Shown piece by piece: positions 40,103-52,700 of a stretch of DNA of 64,000 nt. Positions within the stretch are counted from its first letter, which is position 1; every line of letters begins with the position of its first letter. The notes beneath the pieces are model-generated. The model made no database searches. It saw only the letters and a list, made by a program, of their open reading frames with translations, and had not been told where the DNA came from. This DNA is from Amaranthus tricolor (Eukaryota > Streptophyta > Magnoliopsida > Caryophyllales > Amaranthaceae). Where the stretch lies: NCBI RefSeq assembly GCF_026212465.1, contig NC_080048.1, positions 31,303,517 through 31,367,516 on the forward strand, in the 5' to 3' direction. A program made the position numbers and the translations under genes.

Positions 40103-40945
40103 AATACAACTTTAAAAAAATTATATAAGAAATGTTGTTTTATGCTTCATTTTATAACTAAAATGTAAAGGCATCAAATCATTGCCCCTTTCAATTCCTA
40201 GCCAAAATTTAATGATTGACATGCAAGGACAAATAAACAATCGCAAAAGTTTTAAAAAATATTGTACAAGTTACCACCCATATTTTATTGAAAGGAAAAC
40301 CATGTAAATCATAAAATTATTGTCTTGGAGTTCTAAAATTTGAATTTTTTTTCAATAGTTTTATTAGTCACTTATAAAATAATATCACTATCTATATGAA
40401 TGAAAAGGTAGTCATTTAGCAATTGATCTTTCATGCTGTTATGGTTTTTAATGAGAAAATGACTTTTAATTATTTTTTTGAAAATCGGAGGTGTACTTCC
40501 TTGTATGTATCTCAATTGGGCGTCAATGTGCATTTTCACACACCTGATATTTGCTATCTGAAACCTCATAAATATAAAATGAGTACATCATATGAGAGAA
40601 CGTATTTGCAATGTCTATTAGACATTTTTGAGGTCTGGAGCGAGACATATTAAATGGCTTCCTAAGCATTTAAGATGTCTACTTAGTTTTAATGTATTCA
40701 TAAAATCTTTGACATAATAAAAAAATAAAACTAATTATGACCTCTAAATTCAAAAAAAGAAAATATTTGATGGTGATCATGTGTTATTTAACATATACGA
40801 TAATTTAACACTACAACATAATTTATTTTTAATTTGTTTTTAATGAGATATATTTAGTGACATTTAATTTAAATTTCTAATAGTAAATATATATTGTGGA
40901 CTTAGTGACATTTATTAGACTCTTTAGTAACATAATAAAAATTAA
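40103..40945. other. Intergenic, no gene seen
   Basis: AT-rich. Overlapping open frames at 40,372-40,653 on both strands show no recognisable domain. Confidence 0.35.
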
Positions 40946-41292
40946 GGCGTCGCTTGGATTGAGTATAAATATTTAAAGGGTAAATAATAGTCAAAATAGG
41001 AAAACAAAGTTAATTAGATAGAAGTTTAAAGGAATTTAATTATTAGAAAGATGCAAGAATTGGTTAGAATTTAATGAAAATGGATAAAACAACAATTATT
41101 TCCCTCATATTGGGGGTATAAATTCACCCTAAGGAAGGGTAGGGAAATACTTTACTCCAAATGAGTCATCATTCTTTTTTATTCATCTTTCACACGTATT
41201 TTAATTATTTTATTTGCACCTCCACTTACCTTTATTTCACTAGTTTGGCTTTTTTACCCCCTTAAATATTTATACTCAATCCAAGCGACCCC
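40946..41292. mobile_element. Tourist-like (PIF/Harbinger) MITE, 347 bp
   Basis: The terminal inverted repeats run about 37 bp: GGCGTCGCTTGGATTGAGTA on the left, and GGGGTCGCTTGGATTGAGTA read from the right, both continuing TAAATATTTAA. Flanks TAA (left) and TGA (right) fit a 3-bp TSD with one change. GG-start termini and a 3-bp TSD indicate PIF/Harbinger. Confidence 0.8.
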
Positions 41293-41550
41293 TGAAGTTT
41301 TTCGCGATAAAGAAACTAGTGATATTTCTCATTAATGCCACTATAGACCATATAGTAACAATTATATATGTCTCTAAAAATCAAATAAAGTGTCACTAAA
41401 TCACTTTATATTGAAACTTAAAATAAAAAACAACAATTACTACACTAAAAATATAAATTAATGGTATTTTTTAATGACACTAAACAACAACAATCATACG
41501 CCATGTCCGAGGTCGATACTTGTGTTGTGGACTTGTACATTTTGTTTTGC

Positions 41551-41551
<1 letters not shown>

Positions 41552-41587
<36 letters not shown>
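41552..41587. repeat. (T)36 homopolymer
   Basis: 36 consecutive T after TTTTGCG, possibly the tail of a minus-strand retroposed sequence; no source element was recognised. Confidence 0.95.
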
Positions 41588-41588
<1 letters not shown>

Positions 41589-42601
41589 TTGTGTGTTCAA
41601 CTAAACTGTAGTCGCTACTTGTTAGGCTTTATTAAATAGTTTCACTTATAAGTTATAATTACAGTTCTAAATAACTATATAAAATAATTTTTAATTAATT
41701 ATAGCTCAATAATAACACTAATTGAAGTGATTAGAATGTTGGAAAAAACGATAACTCTTAGTCATTATTAAATACTTTAACTCAAAATTATTTATAGCTC
41801 ATAGATAGCACTAATAAATTAATTTAATTGCCCTATTTTTTTAGTTTTGTTTTGTTTAATTTTTGAGATAGATTATATTTCCTCCTATTTGGATTATATG
41901 GCCTTATTTGGATAATATCCACTCACTACTCTTTAATTCATATTATTAACTATTTAAAATTTTTAATTATGAACAATTAGAGATATCAAAGATATTAAGA
42001 TAGTAGTTCTTAATCATTATTAATTAGTTATAATTAATCATCACTCATAGAGCACTAATTGAAATAGCTAGATTGTTAAAAAAAATTTCCATCATCGAAA
42101 ATTTTTCTACTTTATATTAAGTCGTACCCTAAAAATACAAATTTAAATTCAATATTTTCGTCAATATGATATGAGATTATATTTTGAATTAAATTTTACG
42201 AAGTATATTGTTCATTTATCATATAAACACAAACAAGTCGTCTCTAATTTTTTATCAACTTTGATGCTATCTTTTTAACAAAATTCGGTGTGCTATTTTT
42301 TTGTCAACCATTTAATTTAACATTGCTATCTTATAATTTAATTTTACAAAACTAATTTAATAAATAATTAGAAATTTTTTCTAAAGAACACTATGAATTT
42401 AACAAAATCGATAGTTTTAGAAATTCAATAAATAGAGGGTGAAGGGCTTCATTTTATTATTTCTACAATTCCCATAATCCCTTCGAGACGATCCTGGTTG
42501 TTTTGGGATGGCTTGTACATGTCAAAGCCTTTTGCGCTAGTTGGGACATTATATCCGATCTACCTTTTGTACTATTTATCCTTTTTGGTATATAATACAA
42601 A

Positions 42602-42604
<3 letters not shown>
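41588..42604. other. Intergenic, no gene seen
   Basis: AT-rich, with recurring CTCAATAATAACACTAATT-like words (near 41,706, 41,800 and 42,040) that suggest an old diverged local repeat. Confidence 0.35.

Positions 42605-42669
<65 letters not shown>
42605..42669. repeat. (AT)n microsatellite, 65 bp
   Basis: A pure AT dinucleotide run. Confidence 0.95.
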
Positions 42670-42671
<2 letters not shown>

Positions 42672-43631
42672 ATAAATATATATATGATAAATAAGAAGGA
42701 TTTTAAAATGAGAAGGGTGAAAAGCATTTTTGTTTGATTTTGTTTGGTTACTATATATAAAAAAAGAATACTATGTTATAAATTAAGAACATTTTAAAAA
42801 TTATTTCATAGTTACCTTTCTGTGTAACATGGTTACTTTTACAATTATGACTTTTTGGCTCAATTGTGACCATAATTTTTTTTTTATTTTAGTGAAATTA
42901 AGGGTGTAAAGTCCTTCTTACCCTCTCATTTTCATCCCTTCCTCAATGGATCCATCTCCTATATATATATGGGCAGGATCAAGTAAAAACCATTAAAGTG
43001 GCGAAAACTTAAAACCAGACTTAGATATACATATTGTGGTAAAAAGTATGCATACTACCTTATAAAGTGTACCTAGGAAAAAATTCATATTATTTACAGA
43101 AATATCACCCGAATATGTATACCTTTTACATGTTCATATCAATTAATTGTTTCCACATCTCATCATTGTTTTTAAACATTGTTGTCTTTTCATTCCAACC
43201 TCAACCTAGCTTTAAAAAAATCTTTAACTTCACTAAAATTATTTTTTAATGTCCTGAGACGATTCTTTAAATGATTCATTGTTAAACGGAAATTTCAGTT
43301 TTTCAGAACAAGCTTTGAGCATGTTGTCATATGCGCTCAAAATGAATTGTCCATCAACTCGATTTCCACACATCTCCTCGTTGGTAAATATACTTTAATA
43401 AAAACCTTATCCATTTCTATTGTCCGCAGGACAGAGCTTGATGAAGAGCCTTCAATTTTACTTTTCTCCATCTACTCTGGAAAAAAAAAAAAAAAAAAAA
43501 AAAAGCAAAGAATTCATATCAATATAAAAAGCTTAGTAGTTAGTAGCAAATGCAATCAATCTTTTTCAGTTCACAAAAAGACGCAAAGAAACAATTAGCA
43601 AAGGAGACTATACAAAATCAGTTTTCCATCA
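42670..43631. other. Intergenic, no gene seen
   Basis: AT-rich, with a 24-A run at 43,481-43,504. TATATGGGCAGGATCAAGTA near 42,965 resembles ends of some short plant transposons, but no partner end was found. Confidence 0.3.
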
Positions 43632-44560
43632 TTAAAATGTTAGAAGAATCATGTACATTAAATTAACAAAACAAAGCAAATGAACATATAAATTAAACAA
43701 GAATAATATAAAATATGAGAAACTCACATACTTCCTAATTTTTCCATACATTTTGTAAATGTCGTTTATATTTCGCATTTTCTTAGAATCGTTGTCTCTT
43801 GAAAGTGTCTCATTTTCCTTAATTACCAAATTAAGTAACTCCATATCCACTTCATCAATAATATTTAGGTCCGGATCAACTCCCATGAGATAGTTGAGAA
43901 GAATGATACATGCTAATATGATCTTATATAGCGCCCTAAGCGAATATTGAGGCTCATTCACAGCAATAATTGCGAAGCGTTTCTTTAGTACTCCAAAAGT
44001 CCTTTCAATTGCATTTCTTAGTGAAGCATAGCGAAGGTTAAACAATTCTTGCATGGTCTGGGGACCACGAATCCAGTACTCTTTGAGATGATATCCTACA
44101 CCTTTATAAGGGGTAAGTAGACTCGCATTTAATGCATATCCAACATCTCCTAAAAGGTACTTTCCTCGAGAAATTATGAATCTATCTTTTCTATTTAATG
44201 CAGTATTTAGAACCCTTACATCTAAAGTAGATCCCTCCTAACCAACCAAAGCATATGTAAATTTGAGATCAAAAGTGCAAGCCCCTAAAACATTATATGA
44301 TGTAAAGCCTTTTCTTCCTCTAAATCTACGAGACTGGATTCTAAGAATTTTAACATGGATATGAGTTCCATCAATAGCACCTACACAATTCTGGAAAGAA
44401 ATGACTATTGTTGCTAATTTCTTATGAAACTTCTTCCAATCTAGTTTGCCGCTTAAGAAAGGTGTCCTACATTGAAATTATTGAATTCAAAACTCTATGT
44501 GAATTTCGACTCACAGTTTCACCAGATTTCTTAAAGAAAGATCTTAATAAGAAGTTTCTA
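43632..44560 (-). pseudogene. PIF/Harbinger transposase relic (DDE_Tnp_4 type)
   Basis: Minus-strand reading in order: an N-terminal helix region (FFKKSGETVSRNSHRVLNSI, near 44,540), a frameshift near 44,450, then NCVGAIDGTHIHV with the first catalytic Asp (near 44,380), FRGRKGFTSYNVLGACTFDL, a TAG where VGWEGS is expected (near 44,238), STLDVRVLN with the second Asp position, [22 protein letters not shown], and finally [20 protein letters not shown] containing the catalytic Glu (near 44,010). The 140-codon frame at 43,632-44,054 is the intact tail. These are the hallmarks of a PIF/Harbinger nuclease, an ALP1-like relative. At least one stop and one frameshift make it dead. Its termini were not found. 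Confidence 0.92.
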
Positions 44561-45479
44561 AAATTATGTCCCATTATATAAACTCAATATATTTCTAATT
44601 CTATGTTTCTATATAAAAACAATCAAATTGCATATATTTTATAGGGTAAATGGTTAATAAGTAAACCAATCTTTGCTAGATCCGCCCAAAATAAATCAAT
44701 TTATTATTTATTTTTGAATAAACTCGCTTATTAGACGTATTTGTTAAAGATAAATCGACCTATTTTTTATAACAATCTTCAAAGCTTCTTTGTAAGTCAA
44801 GAATAAAAAATAAATAATAGTTGAGTTTATTTTCAAAATTATACCAAACTAATATGGAAACTCATGCAATACACAGTTTTTAGTATAAAAACTATATATA
44901 ACTTTAAATTTTAAATAGAGATGCAATTATATGTTATCTGTATAAAATTATAATGATTCTTATAGTTTAGACAGAGAATTTTAGAATATATAGTGCTTTT
45001 AATGAATAAAAATCTGGTTGATAATTAATTAAAATTCTCATACTTTTTAAGGCAAATCTGGTTAATCTTCCAACAACATTATCATAATGATTTTTTTTCA
45101 TGATGAAATAGTTTAGAAATTAAAATTTTAATGAAAAACTTTATCAATTAGCAAATAGTACAGCATAAAAAAAATATATATTCTAAGAAATTTTAATTGG
45201 AAATCTTATGTAGCATCCAAATTTAAAAATATAATATTTTAAGAAAATTTAACAAAATATATCTGATATATTACTCATATATTAAAGAAATAAGTTATGT
45301 TAGCTTTGGTAAACAATATTCTATATGGCAAATCACTAAGAGATGCCATGTGGTATTTTATATTCTTTTTATTAGATTGTATAATAAGTGATTTTATTTA
45401 AAAATAAACAATAATTGAGTTTATTTTCATTGGATCGAGCAAAAGTAAGTTTATTTTTTACAATTTGCCCTATTTTATA
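44561..45479. other. Intergenic, no gene seen
   Basis: AT-rich sequence with no recognisable features. Confidence 0.4.
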
Positions 45480-45711
45480 CTCCCTCCGATTCTCCTATTA
45501 GTTCTATTTTCAAATAGGGTTAAGTCACCTTAGTAGTCCAATTTTTATTTATAGTATGTATATTATACGTTATTATCATTACTCATATTACCTTAATATA
45601 ATTAACAATTTACTTATTACTCCTTTTTCTCTTCTTTTTAAGTGGTTCCATTTAATCCATTTAAAAATTAGTGAAAAGTCAAATGAGATTAATTAAAAGA
45701 ATAGGATGGAG
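45480..45711. mobile_element. Stowaway-type MITE, 232 bp
   Basis: TA flanks at 45,478-45,479 and 45,712-45,713. The left end CTCCCTCCGATTCTCCTATT pairs with the reversed right end CTCCATCCTATTCTTTTAAT. Non-coding. Confidence 0.85.
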
Positions 45712-46182
45712 TATGAAGATTCACATAATCTATATTGGCAAAATATACATGTAAATTGTACTAGCACATGGAGCACACCTTTGTATGTTCCAAAATGTAG
45801 CTAGAAAAGGGAAGAGCAAAAGGAGGGAAGAAGAACTAAAAAATGAAAGTGAAATTCATGTGAGGATGAAAAATAATGGAAAACATAGAAAGTGACAAGA
45901 TAGAGGGAGTAGCCGTTGGGGGAGGGGACGATGTGGAGTGTAATTGGCTGGATGACAGGCTATTCTCCAACCCCACACCTAACTCCATCTTCACCACTCA
46001 AAATTTGCATTGTGATGATCCAATCAAATTAGATACCCACCCACTATCATTACTCCTCACTCCTCACATGGTTTCGTTGTCTGTTTGGTCCCACTTTTCT
46101 ATGCAATTCTCTTTTTAGTTTCCCCTTAAACATTTTTTAAGGTTTTTTTAATCACAAGAATTAAGAAGTTTGTAAAAATTTA
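45712..46182 (+). other. Slightly GC-richer stretch with an unrecognised 80-codon frame
   Basis: The open frame 45,876-46,118 starts MENIESDKIEGVAVGGGDDV and has no domain that I recognise. Base composition is less AT-rich than the surroundings, so it may be a decayed exon. There is no splice or conservation evidence. Confidence 0.2.
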
Positions 46183-46641
46183 GGAAAATTGACAAAAATA
46201 CTTAATAAAAATATTTTTTTGTCTAAAAAATACCAAGTAAAAAATGTTTTGCCAAAAAGTATCTAATAAAATTTTTTCCTTTTTCTAAAGAGTACCAAGT
46301 AACGTTTTCTGTCAGTTGACCGTTAAATATAACGGTTGACTGGTCAAAATCAAAAATTCTTCTTCCTCATCTTTAATTTCTTTTCCAATTTAATTTCGAT
46401 TTTGAGTAAAAAGTAGAAGAAAAAAAAGAGAGAAAATTGAATTAAAAAAAATTGAAGATGAGGAAGAAAAATTGTTGACTTTGACCGGTCAACCGTCATA
46501 TTTGACAATCAATTGAAGGAAAACGTTAATTGGTACTCAATGGAAAAGAAAAAATTTTGTTAGGTATTTTTTGACAAAATTTTTTTTATTAGGTACTTTT
46601 TCGGAAATAAAATTTATTAGGTACTTATTGACATTTTTCTC
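46183..46641. mobile_element. Mutator-type MITE, 459 bp, related to the large MULE
   Basis: Almost entirely a long inverted repeat (arms of about 190-200 bp). Ends are GGAAAATTGACAAAAATACT and, reversed from the right, GAGAAAAATGTCAATAAGTA. Flanks TAAAAATTTA (46,173-46,182 and 46,642-46,651) are identical 10-mers, consistent with a 9-bp Mutator TSD. Words such as GAGTACCAAGTAACG and GTTGACCGTTAAATATAAC parallel GAGTACCTTGTAACGG and GTTTGACCGTCGGATTTAAC in the terminal repeats of the MULE at 58,718, in the same order. No coding sequence. Confidence 0.85.
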
Positions 46642-46651
46642 TAAAAATTTA

Positions 46652-46927
46652 CTCTCTACAAAATATTTATAATATTTGACTTTTTGCGCAATTTAATGCA
46701 CTAATTTAATTTTCAATATCTCTAATCATGTATAATTAATTTAATATTAAAATGAATCAAACTAGATTTCACATGACTGTATTTTAACTTATAGATTAAA
46801 AACTAATTACAATTAAAGGGTGATGAATAAATAATACGACATTTCTAATGTTGCAAGTAATTTAAAATACAAATTTTGCAACATTGTAGAAATAAACTTA
46901 AAAAGAAAGTGTGACAAGACGGAGTGC
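46652..46927. mobile_element. Decayed Stowaway-like MITE
   Basis: The interior matches the 16,594 family (CACTAATTTAATTTTCAATA, then TTAACTTATAGATTAAAAAC). The ends are poorly preserved (CTCTCTACAAA and, reversed, CGCACTCCGTCTTGTC). The Mutator-type MITE lies directly against its left end. Confidence 0.45.
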
Positions 46928-47468
46928 GTATCACCATGTTTACCTTTAGATTTTTATTTTAATGATGAGTTATGTATTTATAAAATTTATTAGATAAATA
47001 AGTTAAGATAAAATGTTGCTTTGAATAGTTTTTCCTCTTTGATTTTTAGTCCACTAGAAGAAATGTTCACTAATAAACTCCTTGAGTAGACTAAATTTAT
47101 GAAATGTATTTATGAAATGTATTAACTTATTTTAGTTTAATTATTGCATTTAATTTAATCGGTAGTTATCCTTGAGAACATATTCTTAACTTAATGGATT
47201 ATAGCTATCTAAGAAACGAAGTTTACATTGTTTTGTATTATAAGATCAATTTTTGATAACTGAATTGATATTAATTAAATTAAACTAGGCTTATTAATTA
47301 GTACTCATAATAATAAAATATGAGAAATAAAAGTGATTTATTTATTTGAACATAAAAAATTGTGATATTGAAAAGTGATTAAAAAATAATTTTAATTAAA
47401 AAATTAGAGGAATGACCTTATATTAAACATATTTAGCATGAGTGAGAGACGCAAGTAATTATTATGGA

Positions 47469-47559
<91 letters not shown>

Positions 47560-48512
47560 ATGTAAGCTTGTAGATGTGGCTTCAACTTCACACAGTTTTT
47601 TTTTACTGCAGGTACTTTTCTTGTTTTTCCTCGAGTTGAGAGACTATTTGGTCGCGTTCTTCCTTATAGGTATGAGTTGTCACCGTCCTTTCTTCCTCAG
47701 ATCTTGCTTATGATTTTTCTATGAACAAGATATATTGATACACTGAATATGATGATAATGATAGACGGTAATGGATTAAGAATAATAGACGGTAAACCCT
47801 TCTGAAAACTTACTAAAGGCAAAATTATGCACCATTATCATTTTTTGAATTTGAATAAATGTGTTTTACAATAAGTACATTTAATTTTAGTTGATACTCT
47901 ATAAAGAGTTCCTAATTTTTAAATTTTGAATAATAGTCCCTCTCTCACAATTTTAAATAGCGGCCTCATTATGTATAAGTTTGTGATTACTGTGTTTTGT
48001 TTTAGGTTTTTTCTTTTATTGTTATTTACTATACATAGACATTTTATATGTTGATTAAAGAATTGAGTCTTATTTACGATTAAGAATAAATACTATTTCT
48101 TCATATTAGATATTGGGATATTTTCTTGAACTTCTCACTTAGTCATTTTATTCCTTCAGCCTACTTAATAATAAAAAGAGATAATTAATTGCGATAAACA
48201 ATTAACCATTATCACAAAATTACAAATGTGTTAATCTAAAACATTGCGCATCATTATTATTCCTATATATTGACATACAGACTTCTACGTGCATATTAGT
48301 CGACTAAATAAACGTTCATCTTCTCTCATTTAGTCATTTTCAAACAAGCAAAGCCAAAACAATCTAAGGGTAGGTTTTGGCAAATGAATTTACTTTTATT
48401 TTTAAAATTTTGACTGGTCGGATGTTTAAAACTGTGTTCGATATTTACTTTAAACACTTAAAGACTAGCATGTATAATAACTATTTTGTACCCAATATTT
48501 CAAATTAAATAC
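46928..48512. other. Intergenic with an (ATT)n microsatellite
   Basis: An ATT trinucleotide run at about 47,468-47,557 (with one ACT interruption) is the only definite feature. No gene seen. Confidence 0.5.
47468..47557. repeat. (ATT)n microsatellite, about 90 bp
   Basis: A near-perfect trinucleotide run with a single substitution. Confidence 0.95.
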
Positions 48513-48751
48513 TATTTCGTCCATCTAAATTACTATTGATTAGAAATTGAGTATTTTTTGAGGAACCGCGAAAATTTGGTAATAAAAGAAGACATAGAAT
48601 AAATTATACGAATGAAAATAGAAAAACTAAAATGTAATTGATGATGAGATTAAAAAAGTGAAAAGTCATTGTCCAAAAATAAAAATAATGCAAAATAAGT
48701 ATGATTAACCAAAATAACACATGATACTAAATGAATGGGACGGAGAAAGTA
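48513..48751. mobile_element. Stowaway-type MITE, 239 bp
   Basis: TA flanks (48,511-48,512 and 48,752-48,753). The left end CTATTTCGTCCATCTAAATT pairs with the reversed right end CTTTCTCCGTCCCATTCATT. Non-coding, in the distal upstream region of the aquaporin gene. Confidence 0.8.
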
Positions 48752-49542
48752 GTTAAAATCTTACTTAAGAGCTAATAAAAAGTTAATGCTATCATCTAAT
48801 TAAACAAATCAATTAAACCACCCAACATTTAATCGCAAAATAGCCAATATACCTCTTTAATACTCCTTTTGGTCCTATTTGATGTTGACACAAGAAATAT
48901 TTACGAGAATTAAGAAGAGTTGAATCTTTGAGATGACGACGATATTATGTTAGTGAATAATAAACTAAATGGAGAAAAATTGGGATCATATACAATATAT
49001 ACTATAAATATAGTTAATAGAAAAAAAATATGAGAAACATAAAAAAATATTAAAATATTAATGTTAGTATGAAGAAGTGGAGACCATAAACATTATATTA
49101 TAAAAATAATAAAATAAAGTTTAGTAAATATATGCGGAAAACATAAACATTAAAATCTTAAAATTAGGGTGACTACAATCTACAGCTAATAATGTCCAAA
49201 AAAATGTGATACTTTCTTTATTTCAAAGTAAATGTTTTATTTTCCCCTAAAAAAAAAGCAAATGTTTCATTTGGTATTTGCACAAATATTAAAGCAAAAA
49301 GAGATCCACGATAAAAAAAAAGGCCACAAAATATATTCACATGTGCAAATTATGGAGACGACTACAATAAAAAGGTGTTTATATGCATTAAAAATCATTA
49401 CTAAAAATAGAAGAACGAAAAAATTGACAGTGTTGCTCTAAATCGAAAAAAGTATAAAATAAGAGATCTATTAGAGAAACAAATATATGCTTAAAATAAA
49501 AAATAAAAATATAAAATTAAGAACCGAAGAATGTTAATCATT
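48752..49542. other. Upstream region of the PIP2 gene
   Basis: AT-rich, with no coding sequence. The part from 48,872 (CTCCTTTTGGTCCTATTTGA) resembles one end of a further MITE, but the other end was not found. Confidence 0.4.
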
Positions 49543-49550
49543 CTATATAA
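49543..49550 (+). promoter_or_regulatory. TATA box of the PIP2 gene
   Basis: CTATATAA lies 215 bp before the ATG, followed by a C/T-rich leader. A second candidate, CTTTAAAAA near 49,662, would leave a leader of only about 70 nt. Confidence 0.5.
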
Positions 49551-49764
49551 CCCCACTCATAATTATAGAATACAATACTTTATTAAATTATAATTCCCTT
49601 AAATACAATACCCTAAACTTATCCATACTTCTAGCAACATCTCATTCTTTTTTCCCATTCCTCTTTAAAAACCCTTCTCACCACCTCATTTCTCCACTAT
49701 ATCAATTCAAAAAAAAAAAACACCCACAAAATCCTCTTTCTAGAAAAACCCAAGAGAGAAAAGA

Positions 49765-52700
49765 ATGTCAAAGGAAGTGACAGAAGAAGGACAAGTTCAT
49801 CAACATGGAAAAGACTATGTAGATCCACCACCAGCACCATTGTTAGATGCAGGAGAGTTAAAACTATGGTCTTTCTGGAGAGCTTGTATTGCTGAATTTG
49901 TTGCAACATTATTGTTCCTTTACATAACTGTTGCTACTGTTATTGGTTACCAAAAGGAAGCTGATCCTTGTGCTACTGTTGGTGTTCTTGGTATTGCTTG
50001 GGCTTTTGGTGGCATGATTTTTATCCTTGTTTACTGCACTGCTGGTATCTCTGGTTAGTTCCTTTTTTCTTCACACTTAATTTCTACCTTTTTTTTCTTG
50101 TGTTGAGCTTATTTAGGTGTTTTTACTGTATAAATCATATGGGTTTTAGCTCATTAGGTTCTTTTCTGTATAAATTATATGGGTTTGTGCTTATTTAGGT
50201 GTTTTAATGTATAAATTATATGGGTTTTAGCTTATTTAGGTGCTTTTCTGTATAAATTATCTGGATTTGTGCTTATTTTGGTGTTTTAATGTATAAATTA
50301 TATGGGTTTTAGCTTATTTAGGAGTTTTAATGTATAAATTATATGGGTTTTAGCTTATTTAGGTGTTTTTCTGTATAAATTATATGGGTTTGTGCTTACA
50401 GCTCATTGAGCTGCTTTTCTGTATAAGTTATCTAGGTTTGAGCTTTACTAGTTTTTTTTATTTTTTTTTAATGAAGTATGAAAATTCACTTGACTAGTGT
50501 TCGACTGTTAATTAAGTATTGAGTTATGTAAGTAATTTTTTTAGTTGTGATAATTTTTCATCTTTTGTAACTTTAGAGTCATGTAAAAAATAAAAAAGTA
50601 AAACTAATGTAAGTAATAAATAGAAGTAGTAATAAGAGGTAAAAAAAAAAAAAAAAGGCTAGAATGGGACGGTCAAGAACTACTCCCTTTATTCTCTTAT
50701 ATTCTTTCCATTTATTAATTAATATTTCATCTTAAAAAGAGAGAAATTTAATTAATATTTTTGATATATTTAGAAGATAAAATATATATCCACGATGTAT
50801 ATTTTTTATAATTTTAATTATGTGTATTTATATAATAATTTTAAAATTTGCGTTGAAAACTGCGTAAACAGTAAACGAGAAAAATAAAAATAAACAGGGG
50901 AGTATAACTTACATCGCACAATCCAATGCACCACTAATATCTTCTTATTAAGCATAAAAAAATTATTATTTCCAAATTAAAATTGTAATATCTCTAATAT
51001 AGAAGTACTTGTTAGAGTATATATATTTAATTGAGATGATTTTTTAACATGGTATCAGAAGTTAGCGTGTTAAAAATATTACGATTTTGAATCTCAAACT
51101 TGTATGAGAATGTGTTAGAGTATATGACATATTCAGGGGCTCAGCTTCTTTCATGACTACTTTAATTTGGAAATTATATGAAAAATTATCAATCTCTAAT
51201 TATATCCATGTCAGTATTGAGGATCTGAAAGGGTATAGAAGTAGGATCTATTGGGTACTTGTAAGTTGCAACTAGTACTAAATTTGTTCTGGTTTATGTG
51301 AACAGGTGGACACATCAACCCAGCAGTAACCTTTGGATTGTTCCTAGCAAGAAAAGTGTCCTTACTAAGGGCATTTTTCTACATGGTGTTCCAATGTGCA
51401 GGAGCAGTATGTGGTGTAGGGCTAGTAAAGGCCTTTATGAAGGGACCTTACAACAGTCTTGGTGGAGGAGCCAACAGAGTTCAAGCTGGATACAATAAGG
51501 GTACTGCCCTCGGAGCTGAAATTATTGGTACCTTTGTTCTTGTTTACACTGTTTTCTCAGCTACTGACCCTAAGAGAAGTGCACGTGACTCTCACGTGCC
51601 TATCCTTGCTCCTCTTCCTATTGGATTTGCTGTGTTTATGGTTCATTTGGCTACTATTCCTATTACTGGAACTGGTATTAACCCTGCTAGGAGTTTTGGT
51701 GCTGCTGTTATCTACAACAACCAAAAGGCCTGGGATGACCATGTAAGTCTTTTTTTTTTTCTTTCTTTAGTTGTATTTTGGACTTTTTATCATGGGTTCG
51801 TCTCAATTTTATTTTATGATTTTATTTTATGATTTTATGCTAGCTTCATTTTATTTCATTACTCCAGTGTCTTCATTTTATTTCATTACCCCATTGTCAA
51901 TAAATAGCTCCCATCAGAGTGAATTTTGAAAATGTGGGATATACGCAAAAAATTACTCTTGTTAATCTGAAAGGTGGGATATACAAAAAATTACCTTGAA
52001 TAAAGGTTGGATTATTAATTAATAGTTGGGATTATAGTATGAAAATCGAGTAAAGGTTGATTATTCAGGATAATTTCTCCAACTTACAAAAATATTATTT
52101 CCAATTAAGCCTTAGTAGCAAACGTCACGTGCAAAACTTCACATATATATGAAGTGCATATGATTCAACGAGCTATTTTACTTTAGTCCATAACAATCTA
52201 AAATAGAAAACTATAAATCTTTATCCCAAGCGAAATAATGGACATAAATTTGTAATTGATCGAGGAAAAGAAGAGAAAATTAATATTTTTGTAGGTGTTT
52301 AGAATAAAACCTATGTCAATTATCCTTCTTGATTATTCTTTGATATGGCGTAATTAAGATCAATTTAATCGTTTTCGTCTCCTTTAATAATTGTTTTTTT
52401 TGGAAGTTTTGGAGAATGAAGGTAGTTTGGTCACTTTATGTTGAAGTTTTTACTCAATTTTTTGTGAATTATTCTCAATACTTCTTTTGGGTAAACTAAA
52501 ATTTATGGGTCTTATAATCATAAAATATTTTAGTAACATTTCATTTTGGCTCCCAATATGTTTGTTAAACTAAACTTTGACCATTTAATCCATACTTTAG
52601 AGGGATAATCTGGTCATTTAGGTTGTAAATAGCAAAACATTAAATAATTAACTACATAATATTGGTAATTAGTCAGTAATTAATGTAATTAATCTGTGAT

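Noticed and set aside
31517..40105. Matching 3-bp TSD for the CACTA element
   Set aside because: Flanks are AGA and AAT; no shift of one or two bases gives a match.
42595..43000. Helitron or other short element around the AT run at 42,605-42,669
   Set aside because: A suggestive end-like sequence near 42,965 but no partner end, hairpin or TSD could be found.
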